Shown: positions 31,128-43,448, counted from the first letter of the stretch. The stretch is 64,000 bases of DNA from Cherax quadricarinatus (GCF_038502225.1 NC_091293.1:10910093-10974092); one strand, 5' to 3'. The notes: a model not told the origin generated them from the sequence alone. Numbers and translations are program-made.

Positions 31128-34100
31128 TAGTCTGGGTCCCAGCTGCTAGACCGAGTAGTCTGGGTCCCAGCTGCTAGAGCGAGTAGTCTGGGTCCCAGCT
31201 GCTAGACCGAGTAGTCTGGGTCCCAGCTGCTAGACCGAGTAGTCTGGGTCCCAGCTGCTAGAGCGAGTAGTCTGGGTCCCAGCTGCTAGACCGAGTAGTC
31301 TGGGTCCCAGCTGCTAGACCGAGTAGTCTGGGTCCCAGCTGCTAGAGCGAGTAGTCTGGGTCCCAGCTGCTGCGAGTAGTCTGGGTCCCAGCTGCTAGAC
31401 CGAGTAGTCTGGGTCCCAGCTGCTAGACCGAGTAGTCTGGGTCCCAGCTGCTAGAGCGAGTAGTCTGGGTCCCAGCTGCTAGAGCGAGTAGTCTGGGTCC
31501 CAGCTGCTAGAGCGAGTAGTCTGGGTCCCAGCTGCTAGAGCGAGTAGTCTGGGTCCCAGCTGCTAGAGCGAGTAGTCTGGGTCCCAGCTGCTAGAGCGAG
31601 TAGTCTGGGTCCCAGCTGCTAGACCGAGTAGTCTGGGTCCCAGCTGCTAGAGCGAGTAGTCTGGGTCCCAGCTGCTAGAGCGAGTAGTCTGGGTCCCAGC
31701 TGCTAGAGCGAGTAGTCTGGGTCCCAGCTGCTAGAGCGAGTAGTCTGGGTCCCAGCTGCTAGAGCGAGTAGTCTGGGTCCCAGCTGCTAGACCGAGTAGT
31801 CTGGGTCCCAGCTGCTAGACCGAGTAGTCTGGGTCCCAGCTGCTAGAGCGAGTAGTCTGGGTCCCAGCTGCTAGAGCGAGTAGTCTGGGTCCCAGCTGCT
31901 AGAGCGAGTAGTCTGGATCCCAGCTGCTAGACCGAGTAGTCTGGGTCCTAGCTGCTAGAGCGAGTAGTCTGGGTCCTAGCTTCTAGAGCGAGTAGTCTGG
32001 GTCCTAGCTTCTAGAGCGAGTAGTCTGGGTCCTAGCTTCTAGAGCGAGTAGTCTGGGTCCCAGCTGCTAGAGCGAGTAGTCTGGGTCCCAGCTGCTAGAG
32101 CGAGTAGTCTGGGTCCCAGCTGCTAGAGCGAGTAGTCTGGGTCCCAGCTGCTAGAGCGAGTAGTCTGGGTCCCAGCTGCTAGAGCGAGTAGTCTGGGTCC
32201 CAGCTGCTAGACCGAGTAGTCTGGGTCCCAGCTGCTAGAGCGAGTAGTCTGGGTCCCAGCTGCTAGAGCGAGTAGTCTGGGTCCCAGCTGCTAGAGCGAG
32301 TAGTCTGGGTCCCAGCTGCTAGAGCGAGTAGTCTGGGTCCCAGCTGCTAGAGCGAGTAGTCTGGGTCCCAGCTGCTAGAGCGAGTAGTCTGGGTCCCAGC
32401 TGCTAGACCGAGTAGTCTGGGTCCCAGCTGCTAGAGCGAGTAGTCTGGGTCCCAGCTGCTAGAGCGAGTAGTCTGGGTCCCAGCTGCTAGAGCGAGTAGT
32501 CTGGGTCCCAGCTGCTAGAGCGAGTAGTCTGGGTCCCAGCTGCTAGAGCGAGTAGTCTGGGTCCCAGCTGCTAGACCGAGTAGTCTGGGTCCCAGCTGCT
32601 AGACCGAGTAGTCTGGGTCCCAGCTGCTAGAGCGAGTAGTCTGGGTCCCAGCTGCTAGAGCGAGTAGTCTGGGTCCCAGCTGCTAGAGCGAGTAGTCTGG
32701 ATCCCAGCTGCTAGACCGAGTAGTCTGGGTCCTAGCTGCTAGAGCGAGTAGTCTGGGTCCTAGCTTCTAGAGCGAGTAGTCTGGGTCCTAGCTTCTAGAG
32801 CGAGTAGTCTGGGTCCTAGCTTCTAGAGCGAGTAGTCTGGGTCCCAGCTGCTAGAGCGAGTAGTCTGGGTCCCAGCTGCTAGAGCGAGTAGTCTGGGTCC
32901 CAGCTGCTAGAGCGAGTAGTCTGGGTCCTAGCTTCTAGAGCGAGTAGTCTGGGTCCTAGCTGCTAGAGCGAGTAGTCTGGGTCCTAGCTGCTAGAGCGAG
33001 TAGTCTGGGTCCCAGCTGCTAGAGCGAGTAGTCTGGGTCCTAGCTTCTAGAGCGAGTAGTCTGGGTCCCAGCTGCTAGAGCGAGTAGTCTGGGTCCTAGC
33101 TTCTAGAGCGAGTAGTCTGGGTCCTAGCTTCTAGAGCGAGTAGTCTGGGTCCCAGCTGCTAGAGCGAGTAGTCTGGGTCCTAGCTTCTAGAGCGAGTAGT
33201 CTGGGTCCTAGCTGCTAGAGCGTGTAATCTGGGTCCTAGCTGCTAGAGCGAGTAGTCTGGGTCCTAGCTTCTAGAGCGAGTAGTCTGGGTCCCAGCTGCT
33301 AGAGCGAGTAGTCTGGATCCTAGCTGCTAGAGCGAGTAGTCTGGGTCCCAGCTGCTAGAGCGAGTAGTCTGGGTCCTAGCTGCTAGAGCGAGTAGTCTGG
33401 GTCCCAGCTGCTAGAGCGAGTAGTCTGGGTCCTAGCTGCTAGAGCGAGTAGTCTGGGTCCTAGCTGCTAGAGCGAGTAGTCTGGGACCCAGCTGCTAGAG
33501 CGAGTAGTCTGGGTCCCAGCTGCTAGAGCGAGTAGTCTGGGTCCTAGCTGCTAGAGCGAGTAGTCTGGGTCCCAGCTGCTAGAGCGAGTAGTCTGTGTCC
33601 TAGCTGCTAGAGCGAGTAGTCTGGGTCCTAGCTTCTAGAGCGAGTAGTCTGGGTCCCAGCTGCTAGACCGCGTAGGCTGGGTCCCAGCTGCTAGACCGAG
33701 TAGTCGGGGTCCTAGCTGTTAGAGCGAGTAGTCTGGGTACCAGCTGCTAGAGCGAGTAGTCTGGGTCCCAGCTGCTAGACCGAGTAGTCTGGGTCCCAGC
33801 TGCTAGACCGAGTAGTCTGGGTCCTAGCTGCTAGAGCGAGTAGTCTGGGTCCCAGCTGCTAGAGCGAGTAGTCTGGGTCCTACCTGCTAGAGCGAGTAGT
33901 CTGGGTCCTAGCTGCTAGAGCGAGTAGTCTGGGTCTTAGCTTCTAGAGCGAGTAGTCTGGGTCCCAGCTGCTAGAGCGAGTAGTCTGGGTCCTAGCTGCT
34001 AGAGCGAGTAGTCTGGGTCCCAGCTGCTAGAGCGAGTAGTCTGGGTCCTAGCTGCTAGAGCGAGTAGCCTGGGTCCTAGCTGCTAGAAGGAGTAGTCTGG

Positions 34101-37100
34101 GACCCAGCTGCTAGAGCGAGTAGTCTGGGTCCCAGCTGCTAGAGCGAGTAGTCTGGGTCCTAGCTGCTAGAGCGAGTAGTCTGGGTCCCAGCTGCTAGAG
34201 CGAGTAGTCTGTGTCCTAGCTGCTAGAGCGAGTAGTCTGGGTCCTAGCTTCTAGAGCGAGTAGTCTGGGTCCCAGCTGCTAGACCGAGTAGTCTGGGTCC
34301 CAGCTGCTAGACCGAGTAGTCTGGGTCCTAGCTGCTAGAGCGAGTAGTCTGGGTCCTAGCTGCTAGAGCGAATAGTCTGGGTCCCAGCTGCTAGAGCGAG
34401 TAGTCTGGGTCCCAGCTGCTAGAGCGAGTAGTCTGGGTCCCAGCTGCTAGACCGAGTAGTCTGGGTCCTAGCTGCTAGAGCGAGTAGTCTGGGTCCCAGC
34501 TGCTAGAGCGAGTAGTCTGGGTCCTAGCTGCTAGAGCGAGTAGTCTGGGTCCTAACTGCTACAGCGAGTAGTCTGGGTCCCAGCTGCTAGACCGAGTAGT
34601 CTGGGTCCCAACTGCTAGACCGAGTAGTCTGGGTCCCAGCTGCTAGAGCGAGTAGTCTGGGTCCCAGCTGCTAGACCGAGTAGTCTGGGTCCCAGCTGCT
34701 AGACCGAGTAGTCTGGGTCCCAGCTGCTAGACCGAGTAATCTGGGTCCCAGCTGCTAGACCGAGTAGTCTGGGTCCCAGCTGCTAGACCGAGTAGTCTGG
34801 GTCCCAGCTGCTAGAGCGAGTAGTCTGGGTCCCAGCTGCTAGACCGAGTAGTCTGGGTCCCAGCTGCTAGAGCGAGTAGTCTGGGTCCTAGCTGCTAGAG
34901 CGAGTAGTCTGGGTCCCAGCTGCTAGACCGAGTAGTCTGGGTCCCAGCTGCTAGAGCGAGTAGTCTGGGTCCCAGCTGCTAGAGCGAGTAGTCTGGGTCC
35001 TAGCTGCTAGACCGAGTAGTCTGGGTCCCAGCTGCTAGACCGAGTAGTCTGGGTCCCAGCTGCTAGACCGAGTAGTCTGGGTCCCAGCTGCTAGACCGAG
35101 TAGTCTGGGTCCCAGCTGCTAGACCGAGTATTCTGGGTCCCAGCTGCTACAGCGAGTAGTCTGGGTCCCAGCTGCTAGACCGAGTAGTCTGGGTCCCAGC
35201 TGCTAGAGCGAGTAGTCTGGGTCCCAGCTGCTAGAGCGAGTAGTCTGGGTCCTAGCTGCTAGACCGAGTAGTCTGGGTCCCAGCTGCTAGACCGAGTAGT
35301 CTGGGTCCCAGCTGCTAGACCGAGTAGTCTGGGTCCCAGCTGCTAGAGCGAGTAGTCTGGGTCCCAGCTGCTAGACCGAGTAGTCTGGGTCCCAGCTGCT
35401 AGACCGAGTAGTCTGGGTCCCAGCTGCTAGACCGAGTAGTCTGGGTCCCAGCTGCTAGACCGAGTAGTCTGGGTCCCAGCTGCTAGAGCGAGTTGTCTGG
35501 GTCCCAGCTGCTAGAGCGAGTAGTCTGGGTCCTAGCTGCTAGACCGAGTAGTCTGGGTCCCAGCTGCTAGACCGAGTAGTCTGGGTCCCAGCTGCTAGAG
35601 CGAGTAGTCTGGGTCCTAGCTTCTAGAGCGAGTAGTCTGGGTCCTAGCTGCTAGAGCGAGTAGTCTGGGTCCTAGCTTCTAGAGCGAGTAGTCTGGGTCC
35701 TAGCTGCTAGAGCGAGTAGTCTGGGTCCTAGCTTCTAGAGCGAGTAGTCTGGGTCCTAGCTGCTAGAGCGTGTAATCTGGGTCCTAGCTGCTAGAGCGAG
35801 TAGTCTGGGTCCTAGCTTCTAGAGCGAGTAGTCTGGGTCCCAGCTGCTAGAGCGAGTAGTCTGGATCCTAGCTGCTAGAGCGAGTAGTCTGGGTCCCAGC
35901 TGCTAGAGCGAGTAGTCTGGGTCCTAGCTTCTACAGCGAGTAGTCTGGGTCCCAGCTGCTAGAGCGAGTAGTCTGGGTCCTAGCTGCTAGAGCGAGTAGT
36001 CTGGGTCCTAGCTGCTAGAGCGAGTAGTCTGGGTCCTAGCTGCTACAGCGAGTAGTCTGGGTCTTAGCTTCTAGAGCGAGTAGTCTGGGTCCCAGCTGCT
36101 AGAGCGAGTAGTCTGGGTCTTAGCTTCTAGAGCGAGTAGTCTGGGTCCCAGCTGCTAGAGCGAGTAGTCTGGGTCCCAGCTGCTAGAGCGAGTAGTCTGG
36201 GTCCTAGCTGCTAGAGCGAGTAGTCTGGGTCCCAGCTGCTAGAGCGAGTAGTCTGTGTCCTAGCTGCTAGAGCGAGTAGTCTGGGTCCTAGCTTCTAGAG
36301 CGAGTAGTCTGGGTCCCAGCTGCTAGACCGAGTAGTCTGGGTCCCAGCTGCTAGAGCGAGTAGTCTGGGTCCTAGCTGCTAGAGCGAGTAGTCTGGGTCT
36401 CAGCTGCTAGAGCTAGTAGTCTGGGTCCCAGCTGCTAGACCGAGTAGTCTGGGTCCCAGCTGCTAGACCGAGTAGTCTGGGTCCTAGCTGCTAGACCGAG
36501 TAGTCTGGGTCCCAGCTGCTAGAGCGAGTAGTCTGGGTCCTAGCTGCTAGAGCGAGTAGTCTGGGTCCTAGCTGCTAGAGCGAGTAGTCTGGGTCTTAGC
36601 TTCTAGAGCGAGTAGTCTGGGTCCCAGCTGCTAGAGCGAGTAGTCTTGGTCCTAGCTGCTAGAGCGAGTAGTCTGGGTCCCAGCTGCTAGAGCGAGTAGT
36701 CTGGGTCTTAGCTTCTAGAGCGAGTAGTCTGGGTCCCAGCTGCTAGAGCGAGTAGTCTTGGTCCTAGCTGCTAGAGCGAGTAGTCTGGGTCCCAGCTGCT
36801 AGAGCGAGTAGTCTGGGTCCTAGCTGCTAGAGCGAGTAGCCTGGGTCCTAGCTGCTAGAGCGAGTAGTCTGGGACCCAGCTGCTAGAGCGAGTAGTCTGG
36901 GTCCCAGCTGCTAGAGCGAGTAGTCTGGGTCCTAGCTGCTAGAGCGAGTAGTCTGGGTCCCAGCTGCTAGAGCGAGTAGTCTGTGTCCTAGCTGCTAGAG
37001 CGAGTAGTCTGTGTCCTAGCTTCTAGAGCGAGTAGTCTGGGTCCCAGCTGCTAGACTGAGTAGTCTGGGTCCCAGCTGCTAGACCGAGTAGTCTGGGTCC

Positions 37101-40058
37101 CAGCTGCTAGAGCGAGTAGTCTGGGTCCCAGCTGCTAAAGCGAGTAGTCTGGGTCCTAGCTGCTAGACCGAGTAGTCTGGGTCCCAGCTGCTAGACCGAG
37201 TAGTCTGGGTCCCAGCTGCTAGACCGAGTAGTCTAGGTCCCAGCTGCTAGACCGAGTAGTCTGGGTCCCAGCTGCTAGACCGAGTAGTCTGGGTCCCAGC
37301 TGCTAGACCGAGTATTCTGGGTCCCAGCTGCTAGAGCGAGTAGTCTGGGTCCCAGCTGCTAGACCGAGTAGTCTGGGTCCCAGCTGCTAGAGCGAGTAGT
37401 CTGGGTCCTAGCTGCTAGAGCGAGTAGTCTGGGTCCTAGCTGCTAGACCGAGTAGTCTGGGTCCCAGCTGCTAGACCGAGTAGTCTGGGTCCCAGCTGCT
37501 AGACCGAGTAGTCTGGGTCCCAGCTGCTAGACCGAGTAGTCTGGGTCCCAGCTGCTATACCGAGTAGTCTGGGTCCCAGCTGCTAGACCGAGTAGTCTGG
37601 GTCCCAGCTGCTAGACCGAGTAGTCTGGGTCCCAGCTGCTAGACCGAGTAGTCTGGGTCCCAGCTGCTAGAGCGAGTAGTCTGGGTCCCAGCTGCTAGAG
37701 CGAGTAGTCTGGGTCCTAGCTGCTAGACCGAGTAGTCTGGGTCCCAGCTGCTAGACCGAGTAGTCTGGGTCCCAGCTGCTAGAGCGAGTAGTCTGGGTCC
37801 TAGCTTCTAGAGCGAGTAGTCTGGGTCCTAGCTGCTAGAGCGAGTAGTCTGGGTCCTAGCTTCTAGAGCGAGTAGTCTGGGTCCCAGCTGCTAGAGCGAG
37901 TAGTCTGGGTCCTAGCTTCTAGAGCGAGTAGTCTGGGTCCTAGCTGCTAGAGCGTGTAATCTGGGTCCTAGCTGCTAGAGCGAGTAGTCTGGGTCCTAGC
38001 TTCTAGAGCGAGTAGTCTGGGTCCCAGCTGCTAGAGCGAGTAGTCTGGATCCTAGCTGCTAGAGCGAGTAGTCTGGGTCCCAGCTGCTAGAGCGAGTAGT
38101 CTGGGTCCTAGCTTGTACAGCGAGTAGTCTGGGTCCCAGCTGCTAGAGCGAGTAGTCTGGGTCCTAGCTGCTAGAGCGAGTAGTCTGGATCCTAGCTGCT
38201 AGAGCGAGTAGTCTGGTCCTAGCTGCTAGAGCGAGTAGTCTGGGTCTTAGCTTCTAGAGCGAGTAGTCTGGGTCCCAGCTGCTAGAGCGAGTAGTCTGGG
38301 TCCTAGCTGCTAGAGCGAGTAATCTGGGTCCCAGCTGCTAGAGCGAGTAGTCTGTGTCCTAGCTGCTAGAGCGAGTAGTCTGGGTCCTAGCTGCTAGAGC
38401 GAGTAGTCTGGGACCCAGCTGCTAGAGCGAGTAGTCTGTGTCCCAGCTGCTAGAGCGAGTAGTCTGGGTCCTAGCTGCTAGAGCGAGTAGTCTGGGTCCC
38501 AGCTGCTAGAGCGAGTAGTCTGTGTCCTAGCTGCTAGAGCGAGTAGTCTGGGTCCTAGCTTCTAGAGCGAGTAGTCTGGGTCCCAGCTGCTAGACCGAGT
38601 AGTCTGGGTCCCAGCTGCTAGACCGAGTAGTCTGGGTCCTAGCTGCTAGAGCGAGTAGTCTGGGTCTCAGCTGCTAGAGCGAGTAGTCTGGGTCCCAGCT
38701 GCTAGACCAAGTAGTCTGGGTCCCAGCTGCTAGACCGAGTAGTCTGGGTCCTAGCTGCTAGAGCGAGTAGTCTGGGTCCCAGCTGCTAGAGCGAGTAGTC
38801 TGGGTCCTAGCTGCTAGAGCGAGTAGTCTGGGTCCTAGCTGCTAGAGCGAGTAGTCTGGGTCTTAGCTTCTAGAGCGAGTAGTCTGGGTCCCAGCTGCTA
38901 GAGCGAGTAGTCTTGGTCCTAGCTGCTAGAGCGAGTAGCCTGGGTCCTAGCTGCTAGAGCGAGTAGTCTGGGACCCAGCTGCTAGAGCGAGTAGTCTGGG
39001 TCCCAGCTGCTAGAGCGAGTAGTCTGGGTCCTAGCTGCTAGAGCGAGTAGTCTGGGTCCCAGCTGCTAGAGCGAGTAGTCTGTGTCCTAGCTGCTAGAGC
39101 GAGTAGTCTGGGTCCTAGCTTCTAGAGCGAGTAGTCTGGGTCCCAGCTGCTAGACTGAGTAGTCTGGGTCCCAGCTGCTAGACCGAGTAGTCTGGGTCCT
39201 AGCTGTTAGAGCGAGTAGTCTGGGTCCTAGCTGCTAGAGCGAGTAGTCTGGGTCCCAGCTGCTAGAGCGAGTAGTCTGGGTCCCAGCTGCTAGACCGAGT
39301 AGTCTGGGTCCCAGCTGCTAGACCGAGTAGTCTGGGTCCTAGCTTCTAGAGCGAGTAGTCTGTGTCCTAGCTGCTAGAGCGAGTAGTCTGGGTCCTAGCT
39401 TCTAGAGCGAGTAGTCTGGGTCCCAGCTGCTAGACTGAGTAGTCTGGGTCCCAGCTGCTAGACCGAGTAGTCTGGGTCCTAGCTGTTAGAGCGAGTAGTC
39501 TGGGTCCTAGCTGCTAGAGCGAGTAGTCTGGGTCCCAGCTGCTAGAGCGAGTAGTCTGGGTCCCAGCTGCTAGACCGAGTAGTCTGGGTCCCAGCTGCTA
39601 GACCGAGTAGTCTGGGTCCTAGCTGCTAGAGCGAGTAGTCTGGGTCCCAGCTGCTAGAGCGAGTAGTCTGGGTCCCAGCTGCTAGAGCGAGTAGTCTGGG
39701 TCCCAGCTGCTAGAGCGAGTAGTCTGGGTCCTAGCTGCTAGACCGAGTAGTCTGGGTCCCAGCTGCTAGACCGAGTAGTCTGGGTCCCAGCTGCTAGACC
39801 GAGTAGTCTGGGTCCCAGCTGCTAGACCGAGTAGTCTGGGTCCCAGCTGCTAGACCGAGTAGTCTGGGTCCCAGCTGCTAGACCGAGTAGTCTGGGTCCC
39901 AGCTGCTAGACCGAGTAGTCTGGGTCCCAGCTGCTAGACCGAGTAGTCTGGGTCCCAGCTGCTAGACCGAGTAGTCTGGGTCCCAGCTGCTAGACCGAGT
40001 AGTCTGGGTCCCAGCTGCTAGACCGAGTAGTCTGGGTCCCAGCTGCAAGACCGAGTAG
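31128..40058. repeat. 28-bp satellite, about 320 copies (8.9 kb)
   Basis: Unit of 28 bp built on TCTGGGTCCCAGCTGCTAGA followed by G or C and CGAGTAG. Three main variants alternate: CCCAGCTGCTAGAG/C, CCTAGCTGCTAGAG and CCTAGCTTCTAGAG. The phase is held almost throughout. I saw one 3-bp deletion near 31370 and one 1-bp deletion at about 38215. Every unit carries a CTGGG-T-CCCAG near-palindrome, usually overlapping CAGCTG. TAG stops recur in every frame, so no open frame exists. Rare variants recur at multiples of 28 bp, showing multi-unit higher-order duplication. Confidence 0.98.
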
Positions 40059-40187
40059 TAGTAGTAACAGTGGTAGTCAAAGTAGTTATTATTAGTAATT
40101 GTGATAGTAGAATAAACAGAAGTACTAAGATGAGATGTGTAAAAGAGTAGAGATAGATTAAATAATAATAATAACAACAACAACAAC

Positions 40188-40271
<84 letters not shown>

Positions 40272-40272
40272 C
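40059..40272. repeat. (AGT)n / (AAC)n / (TAA)n microsatellite region
   Basis: The satellite grades into AGTAGTAGTA, then a 100-bp degenerate AT-rich segment, then AACAACAAC and a (TAA)n tract of about 85 bp ending near 40271. Confidence 0.9.
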
Positions 40273-41404
40273 TTGATTTCTACAAGTACATATATGTGGA
40301 GAAATTTTCTCCAGGAGGGGGCTATCAGCCCCCTTCATCCCCTTTCAGCCCTTTCAGCCCTGAGGGGCCCAGCCCTCTCTGAATGGGGCAAGCGTCTTGT
40401 TTACTGCTACAGTGAGTAATTGATCACAGATGCCGTACGAGTATGCGATGTGGTCAAGTTGACCGCTGCTCCTTGCAGTGCAGTGTTGCAGAGTGTATTT
40501 TAATAAGAGACAGTACATCTCTTACTTTAGCAGGACAATTAAGGTAAATCCTGCTCCCACTTTATTACCATAGTAAAGATAGTGGACATTGTTGTCTATG
40601 CTTAAGACAGCAAGAATCAAACATTCTGCTTTGCTTCACCGAGGAAGTGGCAAGGAAGCAAAAGTACTAGGTCAGCTTTTTTTTTGTGCTAGGAGAGTGA
40701 CGGCGTGGGGTGCTGTGGCGTCTTCAGATTACTTTTGACTCTACTGAGAGTGACACTGACGCCAGGATAACCAACAAAGAACACTGATCTGTGCGTTAGT
40801 GTGAACAAAGTGTCTCATAAACACAATAAACACTTAAGAGAAGTGTGATCAGCTTCTTTAGTGATAAGATTGTGAACAATAAATACAAATCTTGTGGAAC
40901 ATAGTGTACCAGTGTGCGTATTCCTAGACTATGGAAGACGTGGACATCCAAGGACACTTCAGCTTCTATCAAGTCACTGATACCTGTCGAAGGTGTGAAG
41001 AACACCATAGCTCACGCTACAAGAGCAAGGTAGGTTACGAATTTCTTGTAGTACGGGGGACTGTGCAGTTCTTGAGTCGCAAGGAGTTTGTAATCAACCT
41101 ATAGTCGGCAGTAAGGGGCGGACTTTTGAGTCCACACAAGTAAGTTTGTCAGCCATCAGTGTATTAAATATGCTGATATAACACCCCCTAGGGGTAATTT
41201 ATATTCTTACAAATTATAACTCTTTACAGCCCATTGAGAGATGACTTCGACAGCTTCTCAAGACCTCGTCTGCAGGGGCGGCTGTGCAGGCGATGAGCTG
41301 TCTTTCTAAGTTACGTACAAACTCTTCAAACTTAACTGGTAATGCCATTTCTCAACATATACAAGGTATACAGTCGTAGCTACATCAATGACATAGTGCT
41401 AGAT
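40273..41404. other. Apparently low-copy spacer with one small candidate ORF
   Basis: About 1.1 kb without tandem repeats, of mixed composition. It is one of the few stretches that could belong to the host rather than to repeats. See the small ORF at 40931. Confidence 0.45.
40931..41104 (+). CDS. Hypothetical small ORF or first-exon candidate
   Basis: An ATG-initiated 57-aa frame (begins MEDVDIQGHFSFYQVTD, contains CRRCEEHH). It is not similar to anything I recognise. At 41033 the sequence reads AAG followed by GTAGGT, a good 5' splice site, and a matching acceptor-like TTTACAG precedes 41231. Splicing the two in frame would end after four more codons, so a conventional two-exon gene is not supported. 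It could be chance, a leader exon or part of an unrecognised element. Confidence is low. Confidence 0.2.
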   Translation: MEDVDIQGHFSFYQVTDTCRRCEEHHSSRYKSKVGYEFLVVRGTVQFLSRKEFVINL

Positions 41405-41628
41405 AGTATGCAGAGCATTTCGGGGAAATTAGGTCATTTTGTCCCAGGAGTCCCAGGATGCGACCCACACCAATCGACTAACACCCAGGCACCTGTTGTA
41501 CTGATGGGTGAACATGGATAGCAGGTGTCTTAAGGAAATACGTCCTAATGTTTCCACCTGTACCGGGGATCGAACCCCGGACCTCAGTGTGTGAGGTGAG
41601 TGCGCTACCGATCGAGCTACGGGACACC
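41405..41628 (-). mobile_element. tRNA-derived SINE (minus strand)
   Basis: On the minus strand a tRNA-like head starts near 41628, with A-box-like TAGCTCGATCGGTAGCGC and B box GGTTCGATCC. The anticodon-loop position reads CTCACAC, resembling tRNA-Val(CAC). The body contains ...GGTGTGGGTCGCATCCTGGG, shared with the SINE at 53515-53822. The extended 3' body shows this is a SINE rather than a functional tRNA gene. Confidence 0.8.
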
Positions 41629-41865
41629 CTAAATGTATCAACAACAACAACAGCGACAACAGCAACAGCAGCAAGATCAGCATCAGAAAGCTGGTACAAT
41701 GACCCACCAGTCACTGGTTGTCATTGTCACGTCACTGGCGCTCAACCGTGACTCACATGCAGGTGGGACAGTATGCATGGCAAGGTAATGGGTGTGGAAG
41801 GGAGGGCGAAGGAGAGATAGAAAGAGACAAGAATAGGAAGAGGGTTCAGCTTAATATCTATTTTA

Positions 41866-42340
41866 CACCCCATTCCCATCCTGTGGGTGGTAGTCACCCC
41901 CATTCCCATCCTGTGGGTGGTAGTCACCCCATTCCCATCCTGTGGGTGGTAGTCACCCCATTCCCATCCTGTGGGTGGTAGTCACCCCATTCCCATCCTG
42001 TGGGTGGTAGTCACCCTATTCCCATCCTGTTGGTGGTAGTCACCCCATTCCCATCCTGTGGGTGGTAGTCACCCCATTCCCATCCTGTGGGTGGTAGTCA
42101 CCCCATTCCCATCCTGTGGGTGGTAGTCACCCCATTCCCATCCTGTGGGTAGTAGTCACCCCCTTCCCCATCATGTGGATGGTAGTCACCCCATTCCCAT
42201 CCTGTGGGTGGTAGTCACCCCCTTCCCCATCATGTGGATGGTAGCCACCCCATTCCCGTCCTACGGGTGATAGTCACCCCATTCCCATCCTGTGGGTGAT
42301 AGTCACCCCCATCCCCATTCTATGGGTGGTAATTTCCCAC
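41866..42340. repeat. 29-bp minisatellite B (about 16 copies)
   Basis: Period 29 bp with CCCCATTCCCATCCTGTGGG followed by TGGTAGTCA. Later units carry more variants (CCCTTCCCCATCATGTGG, GTCCTACGGG). The monomer matches the reverse complement of minisatellite A at 24 of 29 positions. Confidence 0.95.
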
Positions 42341-42690
42341 CAAGGTAGTGTGACCCGAGAAAGAAGGAATACTTTCACCATGCATCAGTGTTGCCAGAGG
42401 CGCACCAACACTACAGTACAAAACTACATGTCTCCACTCCTTCAGAGTGCAAACACTGTACTTCCCACCTCCAGAACTCAATTCCGGCTAACTGGTTCCC
42501 CTGAGCCCCTTCATAAATGTAACCTTGCTCACACTGCAACAGCACGGCATGTCATAAAAACCATTTGTCTCCACACCTGTCTAACACGCTCACACATGCT
42601 TAATGGAAGTCCCAGCCCCTCACACACAAAATCTCATTTACCCCCTCCCTCCAACCTTTCCTAGGACGACCCCTACTTATATGTGACACA
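42341..42690 (-). mobile_element. Probable dispersed repeat fragment (minus strand)
   Basis: Read on the minus strand, this resembles a dispersed repeat I associate with decapod genomes: a GGTTGGAGGGAGGGGGTAAA-type stretch, then a statement near CTTTCTCGGGTCACAC and CCTTGGTGGGAAAT at the minisatellite edge. The recognition is from memory of repeat style, not a database hit. The overlapping plus-strand frame of 122 aa is not supported. Confidence 0.4.
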
Positions 42691-42879
42691 GTGTTGATAT
42701 GTAGTCATCAAAGTCGTCGGATCAATAATGATTTGTTGGACTAGCAATCTAAATGTCTCATGTCTGAATTTTCATTAATTTAATGTCGTCAACTGAGCAT
42801 AATCCACATTAAGTCCACAGGTGGTCGTTTCAAAATGCGTGTTAATAGGTTTAAGCTGGGTGACCGTATTCTCTGTCTC
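42691..42879. other. Spacer
   Basis: Short AT-rich sequence with no feature seen. Confidence 0.4.
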
Positions 42880-43075
42880 ACCCATGAATAAATATACTCA
42901 CGAAATCGTAATAACATGATTGCAAGCCACGGAACGAGTTCGGTTTGAAACCATGGAAAAGTGAGTCGTAGAACTCCAGGGCAGAGCGTATGCCACTGGG
43001 CCAGCTGGCTTACCCACTGGCATGAAATTTTATTGATCACTCGCCGTGGATTCAAACCCCACCCGTTCCGTCGTT
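42880..43075 (-). mobile_element. tRNA-like SINE related to the 1-266 pair (minus strand)
   Basis: Minus-strand reading gives CAGCTGGCCCAGTGGC, CCTGGAGTTCTACGACTC, a B-box-like GGTTTCAAACC, and the tail ATGTTATTACGATTTCGTGAG. The tail corresponds to the sequence at 85-105. A second B-box-like sequence (GGATTCAAACCCC, plus strand at 43049) lies just beyond, so parts of two copies may be present. Confidence 0.6.
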
Positions 43076-43272
43076 TAATAATCCGACTCGTGTCTCTGTA
43101 GACACGATGCATGTCGCCAGTTCATCATCAAACAAGAATGTTTTAGTCCCTGAAATAGGAATTAAGGTAAACTCTCAGCGTATATGCAATGAGAGACAAA
43201 CATCTTGCAGTGAATATATTCTGTGATTCCAGAAAATACCAACCTCTAGTTTCTTCAACCCTCTCTCCAGGC

Positions 43273-43276
<4 letters not shown>

Positions 43277-43343
<67 letters not shown>

Positions 43344-43354
43344 ACACACACACC

Positions 43355-43448
<94 letters not shown>

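Noticed and set aside
31128..40058. Enhancer built from hundreds of CAGCTG E-boxes
   Set aside because: The motif is simply part of the satellite monomer and no gene lies nearby. It is recorded only as a weak finding on structure.
41548..41628. Possible tRNA-Val gene on the minus strand
   Set aside because: Good A and B boxes, but the sequence continues into a SINE body shared with 53515-53822 and the acceptor stem does not close cleanly.
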